64,000 nucleotides of DNA, taken from the NCBI RefSeq assembly GCF_014836875.1, contig NZ_JACSQC010000002.1:574834-638833 (forward strand). The letters are read 5' to 3'. Each line of letters opens with the position of its first letter. Position 1 is the stretch's first letter. This DNA comes from Arthrobacter pullicola. Its GTDB lineage: Bacteria; Actinomycetota; Actinomycetes; Actinomycetales; Micrococcaceae. The notes beneath the pieces were generated by a model. It had not been told where the DNA came from and searched no databases. It saw only the letters and a program-made list of their open reading frames with translations. Position numbers and translations under genes: made by a program. Positions 7,691-15,401 of the stretch are shown here, in pieces.

Positions 7691-8851
7691 TTGGCAGCAT
7701 CACAACCGCGTTCCGGCGACCCCTTCGACTACGCCGTCGTGGGCGCGGGCCTGGCCGGCGCGGCAACTGCCTGGCGGATTGCCCAGCGCGGCCACGGCGT
7801 TGCGATCCTGGAACGCAGCGAGCCCGCCAACAGCGCCGGGAGTTCCCACGGCTCCGCCCGGATCTTCCGGTACGCCTACGAGGATCCGTTCTACACAGGT
7901 CTGGTCCAGTCCGCCGCCGCCGGTTGGAAGGAACTGGAGACGGCGCACGGAGCGCCGCTGATTCGCCCCACCGGGTGCCTGGATTTCGGGGAGGAACATG
8001 CCCCGAAGCGGTTTGCCGCTGGCCTGGAGGAGGCGGGTGTAACCCGCGAGCTGCTGTCTAAGGAAGAGGCCTCCGCGCGGTGGCCGCAGTTCGCCTTCAC
8101 CACCGACGTGCTCTGGCACCCTGGCGCCGGCGTTATTGATGCCGAAGGTGCGGTCCACGCCATGGTGGCAGCCGCCGTCGCGCATTCGGCGACCCTGCTG
8201 ACCGGATGGACCGTGGCCTCCGTGACCAAATCCGGGGCAGCCTACGCCCTGACCAGCAGCGACGGCCGGACGCTGGATGCCCGCAACGTGGTCATCGCCG
8301 CCGGCGGCTGGCTGCCTGGCCTGCTGGGGAACCTGGACCTGCCACGCGCGTTCCTCCGATCCCTGCCCGCCTTCGAGGTCCGGCAGGAGACGGCCTTCCA
8401 CTTCCCGTACCGCGACCAGCCGGCACCGGAAACCCCGTGGCCCACCTTCATTCATAAGGCCGGTGGGATGCAGGTCTATGGCCTGCCCGGCGGGCGCGAC
8501 GCCGGGAACCGCGGCCAGAAGGTCGCCGAGTACAACGGCGGCAAGGTGCTCCCCGATGCCGCCTCTCAGGACGGAAAAATCGATCCCGCCCACCGCCGGC
8601 GGATGGTCGACTACGTCGCGCACAATCTTCCCGGCCTGGTCCCGGAGCCCTACGCCGAAACGACCTGCCTGTTCACGAACACGCCCACGGAGGACTTCGT
8701 GATCGACCGGGCGGAGGGCATCACGGTTCTCTCGCCCTGTTCCGGGCACGGCGCCAAGTTCGCCCCGCTGCTGGGTGCGCTGGCTGCTGATCTGGCCAGC
8801 GGCGCCGGCACGGTTCCCGCGCGGTTCCGACCCAGCACCGGTAGGGAATAG
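7691..8851 (+). CDS. Sarcosine oxidase / N-methyltryptophan oxidase-type FAD-dependent oxidoreductase
   Basis: I start the gene at TTG 7691, giving 386 residues, the usual length of monomeric sarcosine oxidase; an upstream ATG at 7496 would add 65 residues without similarity and cross a terminator-like hairpin. An N-terminal dinucleotide-binding fold reads VVGAGLAGAATAW. Near residue 326 lies TTCLFTNTPTEDFVID, where the cysteine aligns with the residue that carries covalent FAD in this family, and SPCSGHGAKF follows. The enzyme should oxidise a secondary amine such as sarcosine or an N-methyl amino acid, giving an aldehyde and hydrogen peroxide. No folate or tetrameric subunits are adjacent. 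The true substrate is unproven. Confidence 0.85.
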   Translation: MAASQPRSGDPFDYAVVGAGLAGAATAWRIAQRGHGVAILERSEPANSAGSSHGSARIFRYAYEDPFYTGLVQSAAAGWKELETAHGAPLIRPTGCLDFGEEHAPKRFAAGLEEAGVTRELLSKEEASARWPQFAFTTDVLWHPGAGVIDAEGAVHAMVAAAVAHSATLLTGWTVASVTKSGAAYALTSSDGRTLDARNVVIAAGGWLPGLLGNLDLPRAFLRSLPAFEVRQETAFHFPYRDQPAPETPWPTFIHKAGGMQVYGLPGGRDAGNRGQKVAEYNGGKVLPDAASQDGKIDPAHRRRMVDYVAHNLPGLVPEPYAETTCLFTNTPTEDFVIDRAEGITVLSPCSGHGAKFAPLLGALAADLASGAGTVPARFRPSTGRE

Positions 8852-8894
8852 CCCGGTTCCGCCGGGAACAGCACGCGCTGGGCGCTCCTCAGGG

Positions 8895-9326
8895 TCAGCC
8901 CTCGCCAGGGTCAGCGACGGCGGTCCCGGGTCCGGGCCGGGGCTCGAGGAACCGCCGCGTACCGGCCCGGGCGAGCATCAGCACCACAATGAGCGCGGTC
9001 ACCAGGAAGAACCCGCCCAGGTGGACGCTGCCGCGGAAGACGACGGCCGTCAGCTCGAGGACCAGGAACTTGCTTCCCGGCAGGACCAGCAGGAGCATCG
9101 CGGCGCTCACCGCCCGCCTCGGTCCCGGCTGGCCGGACCGCAGCCGCTGAAGCAGCCGCGTTTTCGCCCAGACGACCGCTTCCAGCACCACCTTGAGCAG
9201 CACCGCGGTCAGGAGGGTGATCAGGAATGACTCGGTAATCACTGCAGGAAAGAACTGCACGAACAGGCCCAGCACCACGGTGTAAGCGAAGACGTCCACT
9301 ACGTCGAGGGGCCCCAGCTGTTTCAT
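8895..9326 (-). CDS. Small integral membrane protein, unknown function
   Basis: 143 residues from ATG 9326 (MKQLGPLDVVDVFAYTVVLG). Four hydrophobic segments are visible (residues ~10-30, 33-52, 73-97 and 103-120), with a basic loop between segments two and three and a Pro/Gly-rich tail. No recognised domain. It starts 35 bases after the glycosidase stop on the same strand, so it is probably the last gene of the Pel-like operon. A role in polymer export or anchoring would be inference from position only. Confidence 0.7.
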   Translation of the reverse strand: MKQLGPLDVVDVFAYTVVLGLFVQFFPAVITESFLITLLTAVLLKVVLEAVVWAKTRLLQRLRSGQPGPRRAVSAAMLLLVLPGSKFLVLELTAVVFRGSVHLGGFFLVTALIVVLMLARAGTRRFLEPRPGPGTAVADPGEG

Positions 9327-9361
9327 GGGGCGAGTGTAGGCCAGGTAGACGCGTCGCGACG

Positions 9362-10465
9362 TCAGCCCGACCGGCGGAACAGGACTCCGCGCTGCGGCGG
9401 CAGGATGCACGACGACGGCGCGGGGCGGCCGGCGTCGTCCACCATCCCGGCGGGGATGCGCACCTTGCGCCGGCGGCGTCCGTCGCGGTTGAAGTTCACG
9501 GCCGCGAAGCCGCCGTCGAACTCGCGCCACCAGGTATGGCCCCTCCCCTGCGGCCCGCTGCGCGGTGCCCCGAGCTGCCAGTCGAGTTCCGGGGCGTGCT
9601 GGGTGCGGCTGTAGTCGTCGTGGGCGGTGGCCGAGTAGGCTCCCCGACCTTCGCCGAAGATCCAGAACGCTGACAATCCGTACAGGAAATTCGGGTGCTG
9701 GTCGTTGCCGTCGGTGGGGACGCGGAGGATCGAAAGTCCCGGCCCGGCGGCCTGGGGCAGCTGGGCCTCGGCGGTTGCCGGGTCGAAGAGGTGCTCGGGG
9801 CCGTAGCCGAGCCACACCTCCTCAAAGCCGCCACCGTACGCTGAATGGGCCGCCCAGCGGCCGGTTTCCCGGCGCGACTCGGCGATGTTGGGCACCAGGA
9901 TCTTTCCCACACTGTTCAGCGCCGTCCCGGCGGCGTTCACCAGGTCTCCGAGCGCGGTGCGGAGAACGCCCATGCTGGCGGCCCCGGGGATCGGCAGGTT
10001 CAGCCCGTAGTAGTCGTCGAAGACGTCGTTGTCCGCCAGCACGCCGTCGAAGGGTGAGCCGTGGAATTCGGCCAGCACGTTTTCCACCCAGCGGCGCTGG
10101 TAGCCCGGCTCCCAGACCTTCATCTGCCAGTGCCCCGGATACCGTTCCCACTCGATCCGCGCTCCGTCCGGACGCGTGGCAAACCAGCCGCCGCCGTCGT
10201 CGTCGTCATCCAATGCAACAGCGGCAGCCTCCGCCTCCGCGAAGGAAACGCCCGAACTGTACACCGGACCCGGTTCATAGCTGCGCACCGAGGACAGGCA
10301 CTTGTAGGCCAGAACCGTCATGTCCGGACGGAGCCGCTTGAGTTCCCGGGCGGCGCCGGTTTCCCAGGGCTGCAGGATCGCCGCACGGTAGTGCTTGGCC
10401 GCGAACCTGACCTGCTCCGGGCTCACCGGATCCCCGTACCGGATCCAGGCACCGACTCCGCTCAT
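9362..10465 (-). CDS. Putative TIM-barrel glycoside hydrolase of the Pel-like locus
   Basis: 367 residues. The pattern (GAWIRYGDP early; VLAYKCLS; FDGVLADNDVFDDYYG around residues 140-155; VPNIAE; WLGYGPEHL) fits a hypothetical-glycosidase TIM barrel like the hydrolase domain of PelA and GHL-type enzymes. A beta-sandwich-like C-terminus ends ILPPQRGVLFRR. Likely acidic catalytic residues are in the DND/DD cluster, which I infer rather than know. No signal peptide is visible, which is odd for a polysaccharide hydrolase and suggests a cytoplasmic or membrane-associated task. Its ATG overlaps the pelF stop by 4 bp. Confidence 0.7.
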   Translation of the reverse strand: MSGVGAWIRYGDPVSPEQVRFAAKHYRAAILQPWETGAARELKRLRPDMTVLAYKCLSSVRSYEPGPVYSSGVSFAEAEAAAVALDDDDDGGGWFATRPDGARIEWERYPGHWQMKVWEPGYQRRWVENVLAEFHGSPFDGVLADNDVFDDYYGLNLPIPGAASMGVLRTALGDLVNAAGTALNSVGKILVPNIAESRRETGRWAAHSAYGGGFEEVWLGYGPEHLFDPATAEAQLPQAAGPGLSILRVPTDGNDQHPNFLYGLSAFWIFGEGRGAYSATAHDDYSRTQHAPELDWQLGAPRSGPQGRGHTWWREFDGGFAAVNFNRDGRRRRKVRIPAGMVDDAGRPAPSSCILPPQRGVLFRRSG

Positions 10466-12243
10466 CGGACCGGTTCGGCCGGAACTGATGCACCCGGAAC
10501 TGAACCGGCCGGCGTGAGGAAGTCCAGCTCCGTGGTGTCCAGATTGCGCATGTGGGTGATGTTGCCGACGGCGCGGTAAATCCCGTTATAGGAGGACATG
10601 ATTTCGTGCATCTGGAAGAACTCTTCCACTCGGGTCCGGGCGTTGTCCGCGTAGTCGATGTAGAGGTCCATGTTCCCGATGACGGCGCGGATGCTGTCCG
10701 CCATGTGCTCCACGTCGCCGGCGGCCACGAGCTCCCCGCAGGGCCCGACCATGCGGCCGTCGGTGGTGGCCAGTTCGTCGCTAATCAGCTGGCGCATACC
10801 GCCGACGTCGGTGCCCACGGTGGGGATGCCGGCCGCCATGGCTTCCAGGACCACGATCGGCTGGCCTTCGTTGTAGCTGGGCAGGACCAGCAGATCGAAC
10901 TGGTCCAGCCGGTCCCGGACGTTGACCGTGCCGTGGACGGTGACGTGGTCGTGCAGGTTCAGGGCATCGATTTTCGCCATGCACGCCTCGTAGTATTCCG
11001 GGACGTGTTCGGTGGGGCCGAGCACGTCCAGGTGCAGGTTCGGGAAACCGTAGCGGCGCAGCAGGTCGATGCTGGAGAGCAGATCCAGCAGCCCCTTGAT
11101 CGGCACCACGCGGGCAATATAGACGAGGTTCCAGGTGTGGTTGTCACCGTTGCGGATCAGGTGCTCCCGCGCGGCGAGCCGGGCCCGGTACTTCTCGTCG
11201 AACTCTTCGATCACCATGGCGTTGGGTACCACCACGGCCTTGTCGATGTCCGTTCCCAGGTGCGCCGCTTCGGTGATCGCCGTTGGGTACAGGTAGGTGA
11301 TCAGCGCGGCGCTGGGGTAGCAGAAGTGGCCCATTTCGGTCCACCACGCCATCCAGGCCCGCTTTTCGGGGGTGACGTCGAAGGTGCGGTAGTCCTCCGA
11401 GGTGATGGAGAGCGCCATGTTGCGGTCCAGCAGGGTATTAACCGTGTCGCGGACGTACAGGTTGTGTTCGGTCAGGAGGAAGGATGTGCCGTGGTCGCGG
11501 GCGGCGGCGGCTCCGAGGAGTGATGCGTAGCCGGTGGTGTGGGCGTGGTAAACGTTGGCCCGGGGCATGGTTTCGCCGAGGATGGCGTAGGCCAGGGACA
11601 GGAAGTTGCGCAGGGTCCAGAACGAGTCCGCGAGGGAGAGGTTCAGCTGCGGCATCCGCACGGCGAGGGTTTCCATGAACTCCCGGGTGCCCAGCAGCGC
11701 CCACAGCGGGTAGGCGCGGGTGCGTTCGTTGAACCCTTCGTCGATGAGCTCCCAGAGCGGGCCAACTTCCCGCCGCTCGGACAGGGCATAGAGCGCGTCA
11801 AACAGCCGGTGTGCCAGGGCCGAGCGTTGGCGGGTGTCCATGCCCAGGTCCTTGGCGGACACTTTCATGAAGTCGTGCCGGTGTTCCTGCATGCTCAAGT
11901 AGACCGGCCGGACCCACAGGACGTTCTCCGGCACCCCGTAGAGGTCTTCATGCGGGGCGTCGGCGTCCCAGGTGATGTGGATGATGCCGTAGGTCAGGTC
12001 CGGGTTGTGCGTGACGATGTCATGCACAACGGCCGAGACCCCGCCCTTGAGGTACGGGTAGGTGGACTCCATGACAATGGCGACGTCAACGTCGTCGTAC
12101 TGGGCCTGCGCTGCGGCCTGCGCGGGATGGACGACGGCTGTGAGCGCGGTGGGGGCGGCGGTCGGCGGGACGACGGCGGCGGGCTGGGCGGGTGCCTGAA
12201 CGAGCGGGGCGCGGCGGAAGAGTTTCTGCTTGATTCCGTACAT
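10462..12243 (-). CDS. pelF: PelF-like GT4 glycosyltransferase
   Basis: 593 residues from ATG 12243 (MYGIKQKLFRRAP) with AAAGGCAG 7 bases upstream; a TTG five codons earlier lies inside that site. The region from ~45 has the PelF hallmark VAIVMESTYPYLKGGVSAVV and the N-terminal domain peculiar to this family, followed by a GT-B fold. The donor-site E-x7-E motif is in NEGQPIVVLE near residue 490. In known pel systems PelF is the cytosolic UDP-sugar glycosyltransferase that polymerises the cationic GalNAc-rich chain. It is linked to a PelG-like membrane protein upstream and a glycosidase downstream. An Ala/Pro linker (residues ~15-45) is specific to this copy. Confidence 0.9.
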   Translation of the reverse strand: MYGIKQKLFRRAPLVQAPAQPAAVVPPTAAPTALTAVVHPAQAAAQAQYDDVDVAIVMESTYPYLKGGVSAVVHDIVTHNPDLTYGIIHITWDADAPHEDLYGVPENVLWVRPVYLSMQEHRHDFMKVSAKDLGMDTRQRSALAHRLFDALYALSERREVGPLWELIDEGFNERTRAYPLWALLGTREFMETLAVRMPQLNLSLADSFWTLRNFLSLAYAILGETMPRANVYHAHTTGYASLLGAAAARDHGTSFLLTEHNLYVRDTVNTLLDRNMALSITSEDYRTFDVTPEKRAWMAWWTEMGHFCYPSAALITYLYPTAITEAAHLGTDIDKAVVVPNAMVIEEFDEKYRARLAAREHLIRNGDNHTWNLVYIARVVPIKGLLDLLSSIDLLRRYGFPNLHLDVLGPTEHVPEYYEACMAKIDALNLHDHVTVHGTVNVRDRLDQFDLLVLPSYNEGQPIVVLEAMAAGIPTVGTDVGGMRQLISDELATTDGRMVGPCGELVAAGDVEHMADSIRAVIGNMDLYIDYADNARTRVEEFFQMHEIMSSYNGIYRAVGNITHMRNLDTTELDFLTPAGSVPGASVPAEPVR

Positions 12244-12276
12244 GGTTCTGCCTTTCAAGACGAGGGTAGGGCGGGG

Positions 12277-13773
12277 CTACCAGGAAGTGGCGTGCCGCCA
12301 GAACAGCGTGTATTCGGGCTGGCTCCAGTGGCGCTTGTACAGCACCCAGGCGATGGCGACGAGCAGCACGTCTGCGGCCACCAGTGCCACATAGGCGAGG
12401 GCTGCCGCCGTCGGATTGGCTGTGGCGGAGACCAGACCGAAGACTGCTGCGCACAGGGCCAGATGGATTCCGCCCAGCAGCTGCGGCAGCATCCGCACGC
12501 CGATGTAGTCCAGTTCGTAGCTGAGGAGGGTAAGGACCATAAACGCCCAGGACGCGGTGCCGACGCAGACCGCCAGGAGCACATCCGCGGGCTGGAGGCT
12601 TTCGAGGACCACGCACACGGCCAGGGTCAGGATCATGCCGACCGCGCCGGTGCTGAGGATCGCGCGGTCCACGGTCCGGGTCAGCCGCTTCGACTCGGCG
12701 GCGAGAACTGTCAGCGGTTCCTCGGCGATGGAACGGTGCAGGGAAGTCACGGCCTTATCCACCCGCGGGGCGAGGTGCACAAAGTAGTAGTTGTAGGCGA
12801 TCACCGCCGGCAGCATGGACACGAAAACGATGACCACCGGGAAATCGCCGTCCGTTGCGAGGAACAGCAGGTATTTGTCGGCCCAGAGCACGGCTCCGAG
12901 CAGCAGTCCGCGGACGACGTCGAGCGCGAAGTTTCGTCCGGCCGGCCGGTTCCGCAGGCTGATGCTGGCCAGTCCGCGTCCCATGGCCGCGATCTGGGTG
13001 GCCGCTCCCAGCAGCGGCGGCAGCCACCACAACGTGGGAACGGCGAACAGCGCGGCGGCGTAGGCGACCCAGGCCAGGGCCCAGAGTCCGCGGCGGTTGC
13101 CCACGTTGGCCAGGACCAGGGACTGGACGAACAGCAGGTGCAGGGCGCACAGCCCGGCGTAGGTTGCCATGGCGGTGAAGGACCAGCGGGCGGCCAGCCA
13201 CAGCGGGATACCGAAGAGCACCACGAGCGGCAGCGCGTAGCCGAACATGGCCGGCCAGTTGGCGCAGAAGCGGCGGGTAATGGCGGGCATGTTGCGCTCG
13301 GCCATCAGGTCACCGATGAGGCGGTAGGCGGGCAGGCAGGCGGCCTGCGCCAGCCAGGGAACCGTTATGGAGGAGGCCAGAACCAGGTAGGTGAGCTGCA
13401 CTCCGCCCACATTCGCGGCTGCCATCTCCGGGCTGACCAGCGGGTAGACCAGGTTCAGCAGGATCACCGGTGAGAGGTAGAGCAACAGTCCGGCGCCGGG
13501 GCGGGAGTTATCTGCCCCGGTTTTCTGTCCCGGGGATTCCGGGTCCTCCGCGGTATCTGGGTTGCCCGGACGACCCGGACGACCCGGGCGGAACAGCTGG
13601 AACAGCGTGGCCATGACCAGCAGCGCACCGGCGCCCAGGAGCGCGGTGGACCAGCCCGCGGGGAACACGGTGTCCGCGAACAGAACAAGACTGGTCAGGA
13701 CTAGCGCGGCGATGATGACCACGGTGCGGCGGCGGACAAAGGTGTCCTGGAACAGAGACTGTAGCGATGACAT
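12277..13773 (-). CDS. pelG: PelG-like polysaccharide membrane transporter (MOP superfamily)
   Basis: 498 residues from ATG 13773, preceded by GGGGGGA; a GTG 18 bases earlier lies in the ribosome-binding region. About twelve hydrophobic segments span the protein. A charged insert with a short GRPGRPG repeat lies at ~63-92. The central VLWADKYLLFL resembles the W-(S/A)-DK motif of PelG. In known systems PelG sits in the inner membrane with PelD and PelE and works with PelF to move the chain across. Gap to pelF is 33 bases. PelG assignment rests on topology, this motif and the neighbour. Confidence 0.78.
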   Translation of the reverse strand: MSSLQSLFQDTFVRRRTVVIIAALVLTSLVLFADTVFPAGWSTALLGAGALLVMATLFQLFRPGRPGRPGNPDTAEDPESPGQKTGADNSRPGAGLLLYLSPVILLNLVYPLVSPEMAAANVGGVQLTYLVLASSITVPWLAQAACLPAYRLIGDLMAERNMPAITRRFCANWPAMFGYALPLVVLFGIPLWLAARWSFTAMATYAGLCALHLLFVQSLVLANVGNRRGLWALAWVAYAAALFAVPTLWWLPPLLGAATQIAAMGRGLASISLRNRPAGRNFALDVVRGLLLGAVLWADKYLLFLATDGDFPVVIVFVSMLPAVIAYNYYFVHLAPRVDKAVTSLHRSIAEEPLTVLAAESKRLTRTVDRAILSTGAVGMILTLAVCVVLESLQPADVLLAVCVGTASWAFMVLTLLSYELDYIGVRMLPQLLGGIHLALCAAVFGLVSATANPTAAALAYVALVAADVLLVAIAWVLYKRHWSQPEYTLFWRHATSW

Positions 13774-14171
13774 GGATCCCCCCGGAACCACCGCTGTGCT
13801 GCACGAATGCGCGTGCGGTGGGATTGCATTGAGACGTGGCTGGCAGGCTGCGGCCTCCTGCGGTCCAAGATGGACCGGGTGTAGGTTGGCGCAGCTTAAG
13901 CGCCCGCAGGAGCAGATTCGTCCGGTGTCCCAGTTGACGAGGGAAAATACGTGTCACCGCCGAACTCTCCGGCGAGCACAGTCCTCAGCCTAGAAATGCG
14001 GATGGAGGTATGGGTGAGTAGCGCCTACGCGTCTTTGTCCTGGGTGCTACTTGGTTATTTCTGGCGCTCTTTGGTGAGAATGTGGCCGCTGCTTGTTGTA
14101 CCCGGTTGGTTTTGGCTTAGGGTGAACCGACGTCCTGCGTCCAGATCTCCGTCAAAGGTGTTAGGAACCGA
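13774..14171. other. Intergenic region upstream of the Pel-like operon
   Basis: About 400 bases between the end of mcrC and the start of pelG, with no convincing gene on either strand. It should hold the promoter of the pelG operon; I could not pick a clear -35/-10 pair on the minus strand. No strong terminator hairpin for mcrC was seen. Confidence 0.5.
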
Positions 14172-15401
14172 TTAGCGTGAGCGAACGGAAATTTCCGTCG
14201 CAGCGTGCGGAATGACTGCCAGCTCCGCCAACTCGCTGACCCTCTTCAACACCTCATGCGGATGCAAAGAAAGATCGAGCGGGAATTCCTCCACCGTGAC
14301 ACCGGTGTTCACGATGCGCCTGGACCGCGGCTGGCCCGCCCCTGCGTAGACCAGCCAGGCCCTCGGCGCTGCGAGCGCGGTGCAGTACGCAAGCATTTGG
14401 TAATGGTCCGCGTTGGCGTATTTTCCGCCAGCCGAGGCGACCTTGTACTTGGCATCGAAGATCACCGGTGCCAGGCCAGGAACCTGATAGACCGCGTCCA
14501 TGTACATGCGGATACGGTGTGGTCCCGCCGCTTCGTCAGGGTGATCGAGGGACACAGGGTGCTGCCGGTAGATACGACCGCCCGGAATATGCAGCTTGGA
14601 CGCTGCTTCTGCGAGCGCGACTTCCAAAAAGTCCTCGAAGACCTTCGCCATATTGACGGCAAAGGCCGCTACCCGCACCCGCCCGTCCGCCGTTTCAGCC
14701 ACGGAGTGCGTGAGGATGATTTCTGCCAGCCTCAGGGCCGGGACATAGCGCTCGTTCAGGCGGCTCGTGCGCCATGCTGGCAGCGGGGCGCCGGGGCGGA
14801 GGTCCCGTACGCCGTCGAGCCGTCGATCCAGATGCGCCAAGCGACGGCGTACACCTGGCTCCACCCGGTTGAGGCCCAGGAGCAGCCGCAGTGCCGCCCG
14901 CAGGATCTGGTTCTCGGCGATGTTCACCGTGTGATCGTCATAGCTCACTTCCAAAGGCAACAGCATGCCGGGCCGCTGGGATATCTGATCCGTGATCCGG
15001 ATACGTCCCCTAACGGTCCGCAGGGCCTCGTCAACCCTCACGTAACCGTGCAGGAGTCCGTTAGCCAGGGCCCTCTCGCACAATCGAGCCAGAGACTCGG
15101 CCAAAGCAGACCAGAGGTCGAGCGCTGAGGACGCCGCGACGTCGTCCGGCCGAAAGCCAGGATTCCGGGCATAACCCAACAGGAACAGGAGCTGGCTTAC
15201 TCCCACCTTGTCTTTGGGCCGAACCTCCAACAGCACATCCTGGATTTCGACGGCGCCCACCATCCCCACGGGGGTTAGCCGCCAGGAACCGTGGCCCCCG
15301 GGTTCCACACGCACCAACCCGGAGGCAGCCAGCCCCGCGGCAATGTCGTCCGAGAGTTCTTCCGTGGTTTGGTCGAGTTCCCCAATACAGATGTGCCTCA
15401 C
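14172..15401 (-). CDS. mcrC: McrC, endonuclease subunit of McrBC restriction system
   Basis: 409 residues, GTG start overlapping the mcrB stop by 4 bp. An N-terminal McrB-interacting region is followed by a C-terminal PD-(D/E)XK nuclease fold: Asp302 in YMDAVY and Asp316-Ala-Lys318 in IFDAKYK form the D...DXK active site. Family members join a hexameric McrB motor and cut DNA containing modified cytosines after GTP-driven translocation. Length is close to the usual 350-420 residues. Confidence 0.92.
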   Translation of the reverse strand: MRHICIGELDQTTEELSDDIAAGLAASGLVRVEPGGHGSWRLTPVGMVGAVEIQDVLLEVRPKDKVGVSQLLFLLGYARNPGFRPDDVAASSALDLWSALAESLARLCERALANGLLHGYVRVDEALRTVRGRIRITDQISQRPGMLLPLEVSYDDHTVNIAENQILRAALRLLLGLNRVEPGVRRRLAHLDRRLDGVRDLRPGAPLPAWRTSRLNERYVPALRLAEIILTHSVAETADGRVRVAAFAVNMAKVFEDFLEVALAEAASKLHIPGGRIYRQHPVSLDHPDEAAGPHRIRMYMDAVYQVPGLAPVIFDAKYKVASAGGKYANADHYQMLAYCTALAAPRAWLVYAGAGQPRSRRIVNTGVTVEEFPLDLSLHPHEVLKRVSELAELAVIPHAATEISVRSR

